From contig CAWDOR010000030.1 in NCBI GenBank assembly GCA_963804045.1, forward strand, positions 1 through 64,000: a stretch of DNA of 64,000 bases. Reading direction: 5' to 3'. The translations under genes were made by a program, and so were the position numbers. The notes under the pieces are model-generated. The model made no database searches. It saw only the letters and a program-made list of their open reading frames with translations, and was not told the origin of the DNA. This document shows, piece by piece, positions 9,101-17,834 of this stretch. Source of the DNA: Rhodoblastus sp963804045 (lineage in GTDB: Bacteria; Pseudomonadota; Alphaproteobacteria; Rhizobiales; Beijerinckiaceae). Within the stretch, counting starts at the first letter, position 1, and each line of letters starts with the position of its first letter.

Positions 9101-10012
9101 TTACGGTCGCGCGCCGGAAATTTGCGGAAGAAGACCGTTGAGGTTTTTAGCCGCCGCCTGGCCCCCCAAATCCTTGCCGACGATGTCCCCGCCGGCCACG
9201 GCGAGGGCGACCACTGGATTGAGACTGTCGACCATGGATGTCGGGATCAGGATGGTGGCGCCGCGCTCCTTGGTCGTCTCATAGATGATGTTCATCGCCC
9301 GCAATTGCAGCGCGCCGGGATGGCCGTCGTAAATATTCGCGGCCTCGACAAATTTGCCAGCGATCGCCGCCTCGGCCGAGCCGAGGATGACGCGCGCCTG
9401 CTTTTCCCGCTCGGCCTGCGCCTGGCGCGACATGGCGTCCTGCAAGGCCTCGGGAATCGCCACATCGCGAATTTCGACCGACTTGACTGAAATGCCCCAG
9501 TCGGCGGTTTTTCGCCCGATTTCATCGCGCAAGAGGGTGTCGGCGGCGTCGCGCTCGGACAGCAGCGCCGACAGCATGGAAGATCCGATCATTTCGCGCA
9601 AGGAGGTCTGGGAAACCCGGTCGATGGCCTCGCGGTAATTGGTGATGTTCAGCGCCGCCTTTTGCGCGTCATGCACGAACCAGAAGATGATCGCGTCGAC
9701 ATTGACCGGGACAGTGTCCCTGGTGAGCGCCTCCTCGGCGCTGAACGCCGTGGTCTGGATGCGCTCGTCGATGATCGCCACGACATTGTCGACCACGGGA
9801 ATGATCAGGAACAGTCCGGGACCCTTGACGCCGCGCAATTTGCCGGCGCGCAGGATGACGAATTTCTCCCAATTGTTGGCCATCTTCAAGGCGGTGGCGA
9901 CGAGGAGCGCGACGACGAAGAAGACGGCGCCGAAGGCGGGCGCGCCCAGCAAGGTCAGCCCAACGCCAACGGCCAGGCAAGCCGTACTCAAAAACAGGGT
10001 GATCGGATTCAT
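9101..10012 (-). CDS. SPFH/band-7 domain protein (slipin/stomatin-like)
   Basis: A 303-residue membrane-anchored band-7 protein. An N-terminal hydrophobic hairpin (FLSTACLAVGVGLTLL and AVFFVVALLVATAL) is followed by the SPFH domain: ILRAGKLRGVKGPGLFLIIP, DERIQTTAF, TRDTVPVNVDAIIFW, and the coiled-coil segment with RQAQAEREKQARVILGSAEA. Such proteins form oligomeric scaffolds at membranes and often accompany NfeD or FtsH-type proteases; no NfeD is next to it here. I chose ATG at 10012, which has GGAG eight bases upstream, over the ATG at 10030. A stress box sits 106 bases upstream. Confidence 0.93.
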   Translation of the reverse strand: MNPITLFLSTACLAVGVGLTLLGAPAFGAVFFVVALLVATALKMANNWEKFVILRAGKLRGVKGPGLFLIIPVVDNVVAIIDERIQTTAFSAEEALTRDTVPVNVDAIIFWFVHDAQKAALNITNYREAIDRVSQTSLREMIGSSMLSALLSERDAADTLLRDEIGRKTADWGISVKSVEIRDVAIPEALQDAMSRQAQAEREKQARVILGSAEAAIAGKFVEAANIYDGHPGALQLRAMNIIYETTKERGATILIPTSMVDSLNPVVALAVAGGDIVGKDLGGQAAAKNLNGLLPQISGARP

Positions 10013-10457
10013 CAATGCTGCTCCATTCATGTTCTCGGCGCATTTTCGGCGTCCCGCTCAGGGGCCGGACGAAGCTCTGACCGCGAAGCTGGTCCGTTTC
10101 CGCTCCGCCCGGCAGGCTCGGAAACTACTCACAGGCGGAGGCATCCAAGGGATGGGCTGCGCGTCAGCCAGGGAAATTTGGCGCAAATGAGCAATTTCCG
10201 ACGCTGCCGACCGCGACCTCGTCGCGCTCAAAATCGCGCGTCATCACGGCGGCGCTGGAATGAAGGCGGGGCCGGAGGCGAAGTCAGAAGGCGAAAGCGC
10301 TCCGATCCCGCTCCCGGAAAACGACGCGGTCAAGCGACTGGAGCCTGACATGCGTCTTCGCGCCGGCCCACGTTTTCCATGCGACCGGCGCGAAACTTAC
10401 GAACTTGAGGCGGGCGTGGTCGCCAGACGTTTCGCGGCGACAACCGACGCGGAGGCC
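10013..10457. other. Intergenic stretch, 445 bp
   Basis: Holds the stress box at 10118-10131 near its left end. I see no convincing gene, RNA or terminator in the rest; reading frames here lack ribosome binding sites and recognisable features. Confidence 0.5.
10118..10131 (-). promoter_or_regulatory. FixJ-like stress box, copy 4
   Basis: Gene-strand TGAGTAGTTTCCGA then GCCTGCCGG, 106 bases upstream of the band-7 gene at 10012. Confidence 0.65.
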
Positions 10458-10709
10458 TCAGCCGTAATGGCGCTGACGGCGATGATGACGGGCGCGGCCG
10501 CGATGCGGAATGCCCATGGCGTTGGCCACGGTCGGGCCTTCGATCGCGCCGGCGACGCCGCCGACAACCAAGCCGACAGGACCGGCCACGGCGCCTCCGA
10601 CCACGGCGCCGGTTCCGGCTCCGCCGAGGCGTTCACTGGTCGTCGAACAAGCGGCAAGGCTCAGGCCCACCAGACCCGTCATCAACAAATTGCGATATGA
10701 TATTTTCAT
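10458..10709 (-). CDS. Glycine-zipper lipoprotein
   Basis: An 83-residue lipoprotein with a type II signal (LLMTGLVGLSLAAC, lipobox LAAC) and a glycine-zipper hairpin (GAGTGAVVGGAVAGPVGLVVGG then VAGAIEG). This is the OsmB/17-kDa antigen-like arrangement, found in envelope-stress proteins. The tail HRGRARHHRRQRHYG is basic. AGGAAG precedes the ATG at 10709. The stress box copy at 10920 reads toward it from 211 bases upstream. Confidence 0.8.
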   Translation of the reverse strand: MKISYRNLLMTGLVGLSLAACSTTSERLGGAGTGAVVGGAVAGPVGLVVGGVAGAIEGPTVANAMGIPHRGRARHHRRQRHYG

Positions 10710-10919
10710 TCTTGCTCTTCCTTTTCGATAGGGCGGCCATCGCCGTGTCGATGACGCGGCTTGGAACAGAAACTGTCAGCGGCGAGCACGAGGCGCGACG
10801 CACGGGTTCATCTGAAATCGCACGGAGCCAGGAAGCGAACGCGACAGCGACGGGATCAGCAGGCTTGTCGGCCCATTGATGTCCGTCTTGTTAGCGTTGG
10901 CGCTGCCGTGGGCACAGGA

Positions 10920-10933
10920 TCGGAAAATACTCA
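10920..10933 (-). promoter_or_regulatory. FixJ-like stress box, copy 5
   Basis: Gene-strand TGAGTATTTTCCGA then TCCTGTG, 211 bases upstream of the lipoprotein gene at 10709; farther than usual. Confidence 0.55.
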
Positions 10934-10997
10934 CGTCGCAGCTTGCGCTCGTCTCGACCAACGCCGCTCGTGCCCGGCAGACCTCGGCGGCGCGGCT

Positions 10998-11011
10998 TGA
11001 GTACATTCCGA
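10998..11011 (+). promoter_or_regulatory. FixJ-like stress box, copy 6
   Basis: TGAGTACATTCCGA followed by TCCTGTCGGCG, 215 bases upstream of the gene at 11226. Paired back to back with copy 5. Confidence 0.55.
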
Positions 11012-11065
11012 TCCTGTCGGCGCCGAATTCTTGAGACTACCGTTTCCTTATCGGCGGGCTTCGCT

Positions 11066-11150
11066 AGAGCGTTTTCCAGCGAAGTGGATGCCGGTTCGCG
11101 TTAAGACCCGAAGGGCCGCGTTAGCGAATACGCGTAAAAACAAAAAACTA
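11066..11150. repeat. Dispersed Hyphomicrobiales-type palindromic repeat
   Basis: The stretch starting TAGAGCGTTTTCCAGCGAAG and running through GGTTCGCG to ACGCGTAAAAACAA closely resembles an intergenic repeat that I know from many alphaproteobacterial genomes. Only one copy is in the window, so the repeat call rests on memory, not on an internal second copy. Confidence 0.5.
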
Positions 11151-11225
11151 GAGCCTACGGCTTTGCGGTCGCTGGCGCCGAAACACGCGCGCGGCTCAAA
11201 AATTCCATTTCCGAAAGGGTTTAAA

Positions 11226-11786
11226 ATGTTGAAAGCAGAAACAATCGTCGCCGTCTTCGACGAGCACAAGGATGCGGAAAAGGCGGTGAAGCAGCTCGCC
11301 GCCAGCGGCTTTGAAATGAAGGACCTCAGCCTCGTCGGCAAGGGCTATCACACCGATGAGAAAGTCGTCGGATTCTACAATATCGGCGACCGCGTAAAAT
11401 TCTGGGGCTCGCGCGGCGCCTTCTGGGGCGGCTTCTGGGGTCTGTTTTTCGGTGGACTGTTCCTGACCGTGCCAATTGTCGGCCATGTCGTCGTGCTTGG
11501 CTATCTGGCCTCGGTGCTGATTGCCGGCGTCGAGAACGCCGTGCTGGTTGGCGGCCTCAGCGCCATCGGCGCCGCGCTCTATAGCATCGGCATCCCCAAG
11601 GACAGCGTCCTGCAATATGAAACCGCCGTGAAAGCCGACGGTTTCCTGGTGATGGCGCGCGGCGCGCCTGACGATATTTTGCGCGCGAAAGAGATTCTGC
11701 GGACGATCAATCCTTCGCGCCTTGATGTGCATCCCAGCGATGAAATCACAAGGCCTGCGGAAATGTTGGTCGCCGCGAAAAGCTGA
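11226..11786 (+). CDS. General-stress membrane protein (GSP17M/DUF1269-like)
   Basis: A 186-residue protein. The N-terminal part (ETIVAVFDEHKDAEKAVKQL, ASGFEMKDLSLVGKGY) is the ferredoxin-like GSP17M-type domain; the middle is a glycine-rich hydrophobic region (RGAFWGGFWGLFFGGLFLTV, then VVVLGYLASVLIAGV) that looks like two membrane segments; the C-terminal part repeats the alpha/beta pattern (SVLQYETAVKADGFLVMARG). Such proteins are part of general stress regulons with unknown biochemistry. GAAAGGGTTTAAA precedes the ATG. Confidence 0.8.
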   Translation: MLKAETIVAVFDEHKDAEKAVKQLAASGFEMKDLSLVGKGYHTDEKVVGFYNIGDRVKFWGSRGAFWGGFWGLFFGGLFLTVPIVGHVVVLGYLASVLIAGVENAVLVGGLSAIGAALYSIGIPKDSVLQYETAVKADGFLVMARGAPDDILRAKEILRTINPSRLDVHPSDEITRPAEMLVAAKS

Positions 11787-11842
11787 ACACAGGCGCGCCG
11801 AATTGCAGGACGCGATCGGCGCGCAACTCAAGGATATTCGCC

Positions 11843-12253
11843 ATGAAAACTCTCCTTCGTTTGTTTTTTATCGCTCCTTTCGCCGTGATCGGCGCATTGC
11901 CGGCTTCGGCCGGCTTGGCGCCCTCCGCGCCTCGTCCCGCCGCCCCCTGGGAAATGGCGGAAGCCAAAGTTTCGACCGGCGACCACACGGCCTATGTGCA
12001 AAAGGCGCAAGCCGAATTGCAGGTTTGGCGAGTCAAGCTCGATGAGTTTGGCGCGAGCGCCAAAGCGGACTCCAAGGACGCGCGCAAGGCCGCCGCCGAC
12101 GATCTGAACAAGGCCTGGGCCAAGACCAAGGAGGCGTCAGCCAGGTTGGAAACCGCCGGCGAGGCGGATTGGGAGAGCGCCAAAGCCTCTTTCCAGAAGG
12201 CGTCCGACGAACTGGCCGCGACCTGGAGCAAGGTTCGCGCCGAAGTGAAATGA
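11843..12253 (+). CDS. Periplasmic helical hypothetical protein
   Basis: A 136-residue protein with a signal peptide (LLRLFFIAPFAVIGALPASA). The mature part is Ala/Lys/Glu-rich and predicted entirely helical, with heptad-like spacing through WRVKLDEFGASAKADSKDAR and LNKAWAKTKEASARLETAG. It lies 57 bases after the GSP17M-like gene and is probably co-transcribed. No named family recognised. Confidence 0.7.
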   Translation: MKTLLRLFFIAPFAVIGALPASAGLAPSAPRPAAPWEMAEAKVSTGDHTAYVQKAQAELQVWRVKLDEFGASAKADSKDARKAAADDLNKAWAKTKEASARLETAGEADWESAKASFQKASDELAATWSKVRAEVK

Positions 12254-12327
12254 TCGGGCGACGGTGCCCTCCCTGACAGCATCCTCGATTTCCCACCGCG
12301 TTCAGACAAAAAACCATGGAGAGCGAC

Positions 12328-12540
12328 ATGAGGTTACATCCTAGCGCGCTGGCGGGCGAACCGCGCTTGCGCGTTGTCTTCGCCAACACGTCTGTAGCCC
12401 TCGGGCTTCCGCTCGGCTCGACGCTCGGCGATATCGCGGATTGGGTCGGCGACAGCGCCCGCCGGCACAATGGTCAGCTGCGCTCCATCGACGTCCGATT
12501 GGCCGCGCGCCACGCCCCGACGGTTGTCCAGGCGCAATGA
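12328..12540 (+). CDS. Small hypothetical protein, 70 residues
   Basis: A short soluble protein (LRVVFANTSVALGLPLGSTL, then DIADWVGDSARRHNG). I chose ATG at 12328 because GGAG lies six bases before it; an upstream ATG at 12316 contains that GGAG. Same strand as its neighbours, in the stress island. No family recognised. Confidence 0.55.
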   Translation: MRLHPSALAGEPRLRVVFANTSVALGLPLGSTLGDIADWVGDSARRHNGQLRSIDVRLAARHAPTVVQAQ

Positions 12541-12632
12541 ACCACAGCCGACCCCCGTCTCCCAATTCATCGCGTCAACCGTCCAACCCTGGACCCGCGC
12601 GCGTGGATACAAACCGCATTTTGGAGCACATT

Positions 12633-13046
12633 ATGAAAATGAAAATTCTTGTCGCGGCCGCCGCTCTGTTTCTTGCGGCGCCGATCACAGTCGGCGCCCA
12701 GGGCGTGGGACGCGGCGCCGAGGAAGGCGCGCATGAGGGCGATCACGCGGCTGGACCGGTGGGCGCCGTCGTCGGCGGCGTTGTCGGCGCGGTGAGCGGA
12801 GGCGTCGCCGGTCTGCTCGGCGTCGATCAGCGGCCGCGCTTCAGGGAATATGCCATTCACGCGCATCACGAGTCCTATGCCTATGATCACGCGGTCGCCA
12901 TCGGCGCGATCCTGCCCGACGGCCGGGTCACTTATTACAACGTGCCCGAGGAATATGGTGTGCATGACTATCGGTATGCGGTCGTCAATGATCGGACTGT
13001 TCTGGTCGATCCGAGGACCAATCGCATCATCGATGTGATCGAGTAA
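12633..13046 (+). CDS. DUF1236-like secreted protein with glycine-zipper
   Basis: A 137-residue exported protein with signal peptide (MKMKILVAAAALFLAAPITV, cleavage near AQG), a glycine-rich hydrophobic hairpin (GPVGAVVGGVVGAVSGGVAG), and a C-terminal domain typical of DUF1236 (VAIGAILPDGRVTYYNVP, YRYAVVNDRTVLVDPRTNRI). DUF1236 proteins are frequent in Hyphomicrobiales envelopes; role unknown. TTGGAG precedes the start. A strong hairpin terminator follows. Confidence 0.8.
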   Translation: MKMKILVAAAALFLAAPITVGAQGVGRGAEEGAHEGDHAAGPVGAVVGGVVGAVSGGVAGLLGVDQRPRFREYAIHAHHESYAYDHAVAIGAILPDGRVTYYNVPEEYGVHDYRYAVVNDRTVLVDPRTNRIIDVIE

Positions 13047-13068
13047 GGGGCGCCCCCGACCGGAATGA

Positions 13069-13100
13069 GGGGGCCGCTTTTTGCCAAGCGGCCCCTTTCG
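13069..13100 (+). terminator. Rho-independent terminator after DUF1236 gene
   Basis: GGGGCCGCTT / AAGCGGCCCC stem with a TTTGCC loop followed by a short T run. It lies between the DUF1236 gene and the proton ATPase gene, only a few bases before the latter's ribosome binding site. Confidence 0.7.
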
Positions 13101-13118
13101 GCTTGAAAGGAGAACGCG

Positions 13119-15497
13119 TTGGACGCCATGCAGCGGTCCGCCGGCAGCCAATCGCCGGAAAAACCTCAGGGCGGCGCCTTGTCCCATTCCCCTGACGGCC
13201 TGACGAGTCAAGCGGCCAGCCGTCTTCTGGCGAGTCTCGGCCCCAACGCCATGCCCGACGCCGCGATGCATCCGCTGCGCATGGCGCTTGAAAAATTCTG
13301 GGCGCCGGTTCCTTGGATGCTTGAGGCCACGATTGTCCTGCAGATCGCGCTTGGCGATTATGTTGCGGCGGCGATCATCGCGGCATTACTGGCTTTCAAC
13401 GCCGGGCTGGGATTTTTCCAGGAAAGCCGCGCGCAGGCGACGCTGGCGGCCTTGAAATCGCGGCTCGCGCTCAACGCCTCGGCGCGGCGCGACGGCATCT
13501 GGACCATCCTTCCCGCAAGCCAACTGGTCCCGGGCGATATCATCAAACTTTCGCTCGGCGCCGTGGTCGCCGCCGACGTTCGTCTCATCGAAGGCGGCGT
13601 CCTGCTCGATCAATCCATGCTCACGGGTGAATCCATCCCCATCGAAGCCGGACCCGATGTCGAGACCTATGCGGGCGCCCTGGTGCGGCGCGGCGAGGCG
13701 GTCGCGCAAGTGACGGCGACCGGCGCGCGCTCGAAATTCGGCCGAACCGCGGAACTGGTGCGCACGGCGCATGTGGTCAGCGCGCAGCAAAAGGCGGTCC
13801 TGCATGTCGTGCGCAACCTGGCCGCATTCAACGGCGTCCTCATCGTCCTGCTGGTCGTCTACGCCCGCCAGTTTCTACAAATGCCCTTGGCCGAAATCAT
13901 CCCGCTGGTGCTGACGGCAGTTCTGGCGTCCATTCCCGTCGCGTTGCCGGCCACGTTCACGCTGGCCGCGGCGATTGGCGCGCGCGACCTGGCGAGGCTT
14001 GGCGTTCTTCCCACGCGCCTGTCGGCGGTCGATGAAGCCGCGTCGATGGATGTGCTGTGCGCCGACAAGACCGGAACGCTGACGCGTAATGAACTTGGCG
14101 TCACCGACATCAGGGCGATCAACGGCTTTGATGCGCCGCATGTCCTCGCCCTGGCGGCACTGGCCAGTTCCGAGGGCGGCCAGGATCCGGTTGACGCCGC
14201 CATTCGCCAGGCGACGAGCAAAAGCGTTGCCAATGCGGCGAAACTGGTCAAATTCACCGCCTTCGATCCCGGAAAGAAAATGTCCGAGGCGATGGCCGAG
14301 GACGCGACGGGCGCGCCGCTGCACATCGTTAAGGGCGCTTTCGCCGTCGTCAGCAAACTGGCGCCGCCGTCACCGATTGCTGAAAGCGCGGCAAAGGAAC
14401 TGGAGGACAAGGGCTTCAGAGTTCTCGCCGTCGCCGCCGGGCCGGCGGACGCCTTGCAACTTGCCGGGCTGATCGCGCTCAGCGATCCGCCGCGCGCGGA
14501 TTCGGGCCCGCTGATCGCCGCGTTGAAGGCCTTGGGCGTGCGAACGCTCATGGTGACCGGCGATGCCCCGGCGACCGCGGCCATTGTCGCGCGCGCGGTC
14601 GGGTTAACAGGCGAAACCTGTCCGCCGGGATCGATCCCCGACACGGTCCAGCCGGAGCAGTTTGCCGTCTTCGCCGGCGTTCTCCCCGAGGACAAATACA
14701 AACTGGTCAAGGCGCTTCAGCACAATGGCCACACGGTCGGCATGTGCGGCGACGGCGCCAATGACGCGCCGGCGCTACGCCAGGCGCAGATTGGCATCGC
14801 CGTATCGACAGCGACGGACGTCGCCAAATCGGCTGCCGGCATGGTGCTGACGCAAGCCGGCCTCGGCGGAATCGTTGCGGCGGTCAAAGAAGGGCGAATG
14901 ACATTCCAGCGCATCTTCAGTTATGCCTTGAACTCCATCACCAAGAAAACCGTGCAGGTGCTGTTCCTGGCCGTCGGCCTGATCATGACCGGCCACGCCA
15001 TCCTGACCCCCTTGCTGATGGTGCTGGTGATGGTCACCGGCGATTTCCTCGGCATGTCCCTGACAACAGACAATGTCAGGCCATCGCCGACGCCCAACGC
15101 CTGGCGGATAGGCAATCTGACCACCGCCGGCGTCATCATGGGGCTCAGCGAACTGGCTTTTTGCGCCTCGGTCATGGCCTTCGGCGCCTATCACGAAAAG
15201 CTCGACATCGACGCCCTGCGGACGCTGGCTTTCATCGCCATCGTCTTCGGCAACCAGGCGACGACCTATAACAACCGCGAACGCCGCCGGCTGTGGTCCT
15301 CCCGTCCGAGCTGGTGGCTCATCGCCTCCTCCGTCGCCGATATTGCGATCGCCTCGGTCCTGGCCATCGCGGGCATAGCCATGGCCCCATTGCCGGGCGC
15401 GCTGGTGGCGGCGACGCTCGTGACCGCCGCCGCTTTCGCCGTCCTCATCGACCAGGTGAAACTTCCCATGCTCCGTCGCCTCGACATCGCGGAATGA
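13119..15497 (+). CDS. P-type (P3A) plasma-membrane proton-efflux ATPase
   Basis: A 792-residue cation pump that couples ATP hydrolysis to ion export. The P-type cycle motifs are present: LTGESIPIEAG (actuator), DKTGTLTRNE with phosphorylated D316, LMVTGDAPATAAIVA, and MCGDGANDAPALRQ (hinge). The compact N-domain, short N-terminus and transmembrane sequence (VLASIPVALPATFTLAAAIG) match fungal/plant-like H+-ATPases of subgroup P3A, which also occur in acid-tolerant bacteria. Start is TTG at 13119: AAAGGAG lies six bases upstream, whereas the ATG at 13128 is too far. The next gene follows at 18 bases. Role inferred as pH homeostasis under stress. Confidence 0.92.
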   Translation: MDAMQRSAGSQSPEKPQGGALSHSPDGLTSQAASRLLASLGPNAMPDAAMHPLRMALEKFWAPVPWMLEATIVLQIALGDYVAAAIIAALLAFNAGLGFFQESRAQATLAALKSRLALNASARRDGIWTILPASQLVPGDIIKLSLGAVVAADVRLIEGGVLLDQSMLTGESIPIEAGPDVETYAGALVRRGEAVAQVTATGARSKFGRTAELVRTAHVVSAQQKAVLHVVRNLAAFNGVLIVLLVVYARQFLQMPLAEIIPLVLTAVLASIPVALPATFTLAAAIGARDLARLGVLPTRLSAVDEAASMDVLCADKTGTLTRNELGVTDIRAINGFDAPHVLALAALASSEGGQDPVDAAIRQATSKSVANAAKLVKFTAFDPGKKMSEAMAEDATGAPLHIVKGAFAVVSKLAPPSPIAESAAKELEDKGFRVLAVAAGPADALQLAGLIALSDPPRADSGPLIAALKALGVRTLMVTGDAPATAAIVARAVGLTGETCPPGSIPDTVQPEQFAVFAGVLPEDKYKLVKALQHNGHTVGMCGDGANDAPALRQAQIGIAVSTATDVAKSAAGMVLTQAGLGGIVAAVKEGRMTFQRIFSYALNSITKKTVQVLFLAVGLIMTGHAILTPLLMVLVMVTGDFLGMSLTTDNVRPSPTPNAWRIGNLTTAGVIMGLSELAFCASVMAFGAYHEKLDIDALRTLAFIAIVFGNQATTYNNRERRRLWSSRPSWWLIASSVADIAIASVLAIAGIAMAPLPGALVAATLVTAAAFAVLIDQVKLPMLRRLDIAE

Positions 15498-15515
15498 ACA
15501 AAAAGGAGAACTCCA

Positions 15516-15821
15516 ATGGAAAATCAATTGAGCAACCTGGATTTCGATACGCTGAAAAAGCAGTTCGACGCTTTCTCGCTGCGCCTGGCCGCGCGGTCTC
15601 GCGAGTTCAAGCAAGGTGGCGCCTTTGCGACGACCCACGGAGCCTTCACGGAACGGCTCCTGCTGGGACATGCGGCCATCGAGTCCAGGCTCGAAGACGC
15701 GGCGCATCGCGGCGCCATTTGGGAGTCCACAAAAGCCGAACTGGAGCGCGACATCAACGCCTTGATCGGCGACTTCGGTCATCTGGAAGAATGGCTCGAC
15801 GCGCAAGCGATGAAGCCGTGA
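15516..15821 (+). CDS. Hypothetical protein co-transcribed with proton ATPase
   Basis: A 101-residue soluble, helical protein (LDFDTLKKQFDAFSLRLAAR, LIGDFGHLEEWLDAQA). It starts 18 bases after the ATPase stop codon with a strong AAAGGAG site, so it is almost surely in the same transcript. It has no membrane segment; a regulatory partner for the pump is possible but only inferred from position. No family recognised. Confidence 0.7.
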   Translation: MENQLSNLDFDTLKKQFDAFSLRLAARSREFKQGGAFATTHGAFTERLLLGHAAIESRLEDAAHRGAIWESTKAELERDINALIGDFGHLEEWLDAQAMKP

Positions 15822-15910
15822 CAAATGTCTCACGGGCTGCGTGAGGCGATCCGCGACATCAACCCGCGCCGCCGTGACTCCCTCGCGCGCGCAAATCTCG
15901 GAGAAATCCT

Positions 15911-16072
15911 GTGAGCGTGATCATGCTTGTCATCATTCTGATTTTGCTGTTCGGCGGCGGCGGCGGATTTTATGCCCACCGCCGATATGGCGCCCCTGGA
16001 CTGGGCGGCGTTCTCGGCACAGTGCTGATCGTGCTGGTGTTGTATTGGCTCGTCAGCGGCGCGGGCGTCTGA
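15911..16072 (+). CDS. Small two-span membrane protein, 53 residues
   Basis: A short hydrophobic protein: VIMLVIILILLFGGGGG, a charged turn FYAHRRYGAPG, then LGGVLGTVLIVLVLYWLVS. The layout (two membrane segments with an aromatic/basic turn) resembles the DUF3309 protein at 22201 but the sequence is not the same. GTG start at 15911 with GGAG seven bases upstream. Confidence 0.65.
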   Translation: MSVIMLVIILILLFGGGGGFYAHRRYGAPGLGGVLGTVLIVLVLYWLVSGAGV

Positions 16073-16177
16073 AGCGCTCCTTGTGTTGCGCGACTCAAAA
16101 GAATCCCGCCCCCCGGCGTCCATCGAACGCAGGAGAGCGGGCGTTTTCGCGGCGATCGCGCGCCGCGAAATGTTTCG

Positions 16178-16717
16178 TCAGTCGCGTGCTTCGTGGCGGT
16201 GACGCCTGTAATGCAGTCTTGGCGCCGGCCTGTCCGCGACATAGGCCAGCGTCAGGCTTTCCACGCCGGCGGTGAAGCCAATGCCTTCGCCGCCTTCGAC
16301 ATTCAGCGGCTGAAGCGAAAAGGTCCGCTCGGAGCCGCCGACCAGTGCGGCGGCGCCGACGCCGACGCCGACTTTCGCCGAGGCTTCGGGCCCGACATAT
16401 TCGCCGGCGAGAGCGCCGCGTCCATGCCGGCTTGTTTCCGCGATCACGCCCCAGACAAGATCGCCTCTGCCATTGACGCCAATATCGGCGCCGATCTTGG
16501 TGAGCTTGCCGATATAATGGTCACGCCGGGCGCCGGCGTGCTCGCTGGCGAAGACGCAGTCGACAGTCTGATTTTCCACCAAAATGGCAGGGCCACTGCC
16601 CAAGAGATGACATTCCAGCGCGCCAATGCGGTCGCCAGCTAAAGCCGCCGCCGGCATCATCGTCGCGAGAACAAAGGCGCCACGCAATGTGGGGCCAAGC
16701 TTGAAAATATTGGTCAT
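16178..16717 (-). CDS. DUF992 family exported protein
   Basis: A 179-residue protein with a signal peptide (RGAFVLATMMPAAALAG). The mature protein matches DUF992: IGALECHLLGSGPAILV, VDCVFASEHAG, HYIGKLTKIGADIGV, VGVGVGAAALVGGSERTFSL. The two cysteines (LEC, VDC) probably form the family's conserved disulfide. ATG at 16717 follows AGGAAG. DUF992 proteins are alphaproteobacterial envelope proteins without known activity. Confidence 0.87.
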   Translation of the reverse strand: MTNIFKLGPTLRGAFVLATMMPAAALAGDRIGALECHLLGSGPAILVENQTVDCVFASEHAGARRDHYIGKLTKIGADIGVNGRGDLVWGVIAETSRHGRGALAGEYVGPEASAKVGVGVGAAALVGGSERTFSLQPLNVEGGEGIGFTAGVESLTLAYVADRPAPRLHYRRHRHEARD

Positions 16718-16885
16718 ATTCAGATCTTCCTTTGATTGGGAAAGCCAATTCCGGCCCGCGCCAAGGCGCGATTTCGGCCGGTTCATTCCGTGCAAGGCCA
16801 GGCCCCGCCGGGATCAACATGTCGACATCCGCTTTTTGGCGGACGCGACAGGTTCGTGAACGCCTCGCAAGAAGGCGTAGGTCCG

Positions 16886-17641
16886 TCAAACATGGCCGGG
16901 CCAATCATAGTGATCGCGCAGATCCTTCTCATAAGCTGGGTCGATATCGCCAAGCGCGCTCCAGGGTGGGCTGGCCTTGACCTGATGGCGGCTGACATCG
17001 ACGCGAATTTGACGATCCGCCCAGGTGATGTCCTGCACCGCATGAAGCGCGATCAGGACCTGTTTACCCGACCACCAGTGTCCCGTGTCGACGACGAGAT
17101 AGCGAAGGCCCCAGCTGGCGTCGTCGATCATCAGGTCCTCGACCGCGCCGATCGCGCCGTCGCTTGCGAGGATGTGATAACCCGTAATCGCCTCAAAGCT
17201 GCGCAAGTGCGGATCGCAGTCCGCGGCGACCGCGGCGATTTCGTCCTGCGGCGGGAACACGAAAAGCGGCGGCGCCGAAAATTTCGAGGCGATCGGATTG
17301 GCGCCGAAAGCGTTTGTCAGCGAAAGCGGCTCCCATCCGTAATAATCATAGAGATGGCGCTCCATCTGCATGGACACCGGCTCGTGCTCGGCAAGTCTGG
17401 GGCTTCCCTGGACTTGCGCCCTGGTCAAGGCGACGACCAGTTTGCGCCGATCGAAGTCCGCCATGGCGATGGCCTGGGGATGCAACAGAACTTTCCGCGT
17501 CGTCAGCCATTTCCCGGCATCGACGACCAGCCAGCGCACCACCCAGCTCCTGTCGTCGAACAGGAAATCCGCGATCGCTCCAATCTCTCCGTCGCTGGCC
17601 TCTATGGCGGAGCCTGTTAGGGCCGATGCGCGCCTGAGCAT
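16886..17641 (-). CDS. PRC-barrel domain protein (two barrels)
   Basis: A 251-residue soluble protein with two PRC-barrel units: one near the N-terminus (ALTGSAIEASDGEIGAIADF, DDRSWVVRWLVVDAGKWL) and a second (ITGYHILASDGAIGAVEDLM, DDASWGLRYLVVDTGHWW). PRC barrels bind partners in RNA processing or the photosynthetic apparatus; the tandem stress-island form is usually of unknown role. ATG at 17641 preceded by GGGGGTGAG. A stress box lies 76 bases upstream. Confidence 0.9.
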   Translation of the reverse strand: MLRRASALTGSAIEASDGEIGAIADFLFDDRSWVVRWLVVDAGKWLTTRKVLLHPQAIAMADFDRRKLVVALTRAQVQGSPRLAEHEPVSMQMERHLYDYYGWEPLSLTNAFGANPIASKFSAPPLFVFPPQDEIAAVAADCDPHLRSFEAITGYHILASDGAIGAVEDLMIDDASWGLRYLVVDTGHWWSGKQVLIALHAVQDITWADRQIRVDVSRHQVKASPPWSALGDIDPAYEKDLRDHYDWPGHV

Positions 17642-17716
17642 GATCTCACCCCCGATTTCTCGCGAACCTTCGCAACTTGCCGAACAATAGGCGGCCAAGG
17701 GCCCGAGACGACAGGT

Positions 17717-17730
17717 TCGGAATGTACTCA
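17717..17730 (-). promoter_or_regulatory. FixJ-like stress box, copy 7
   Basis: Gene-strand TGAGTACATTCCGA then ACCTGTCG, 76 bases upstream of the PRC-barrel gene at 17641; it also lies 105 bases before the divergent cbpA gene. Confidence 0.65.
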
Positions 17731-17834
17731 GCGAAAATATCGCTACCCTATCGGCGCGTTTCGGCGCCATCCTGACTCCCACGGGCAGAGCTTGCCGGGC
17801 CGCGAATTCCAGCGCCGGTCGCAGGGGAGGGCCA

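Larger units (their letters stand above)
10710..11225. other. Divergent intergenic region, 516 bp
   Basis: Separates the lipoprotein gene (-) from the GSP17M-like gene (+). It contains two stress boxes pointing outward, one for each gene (10920-10933 and 10998-11011), and a dispersed palindromic repeat at 11066-11150. No gene seen. Confidence 0.6.
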
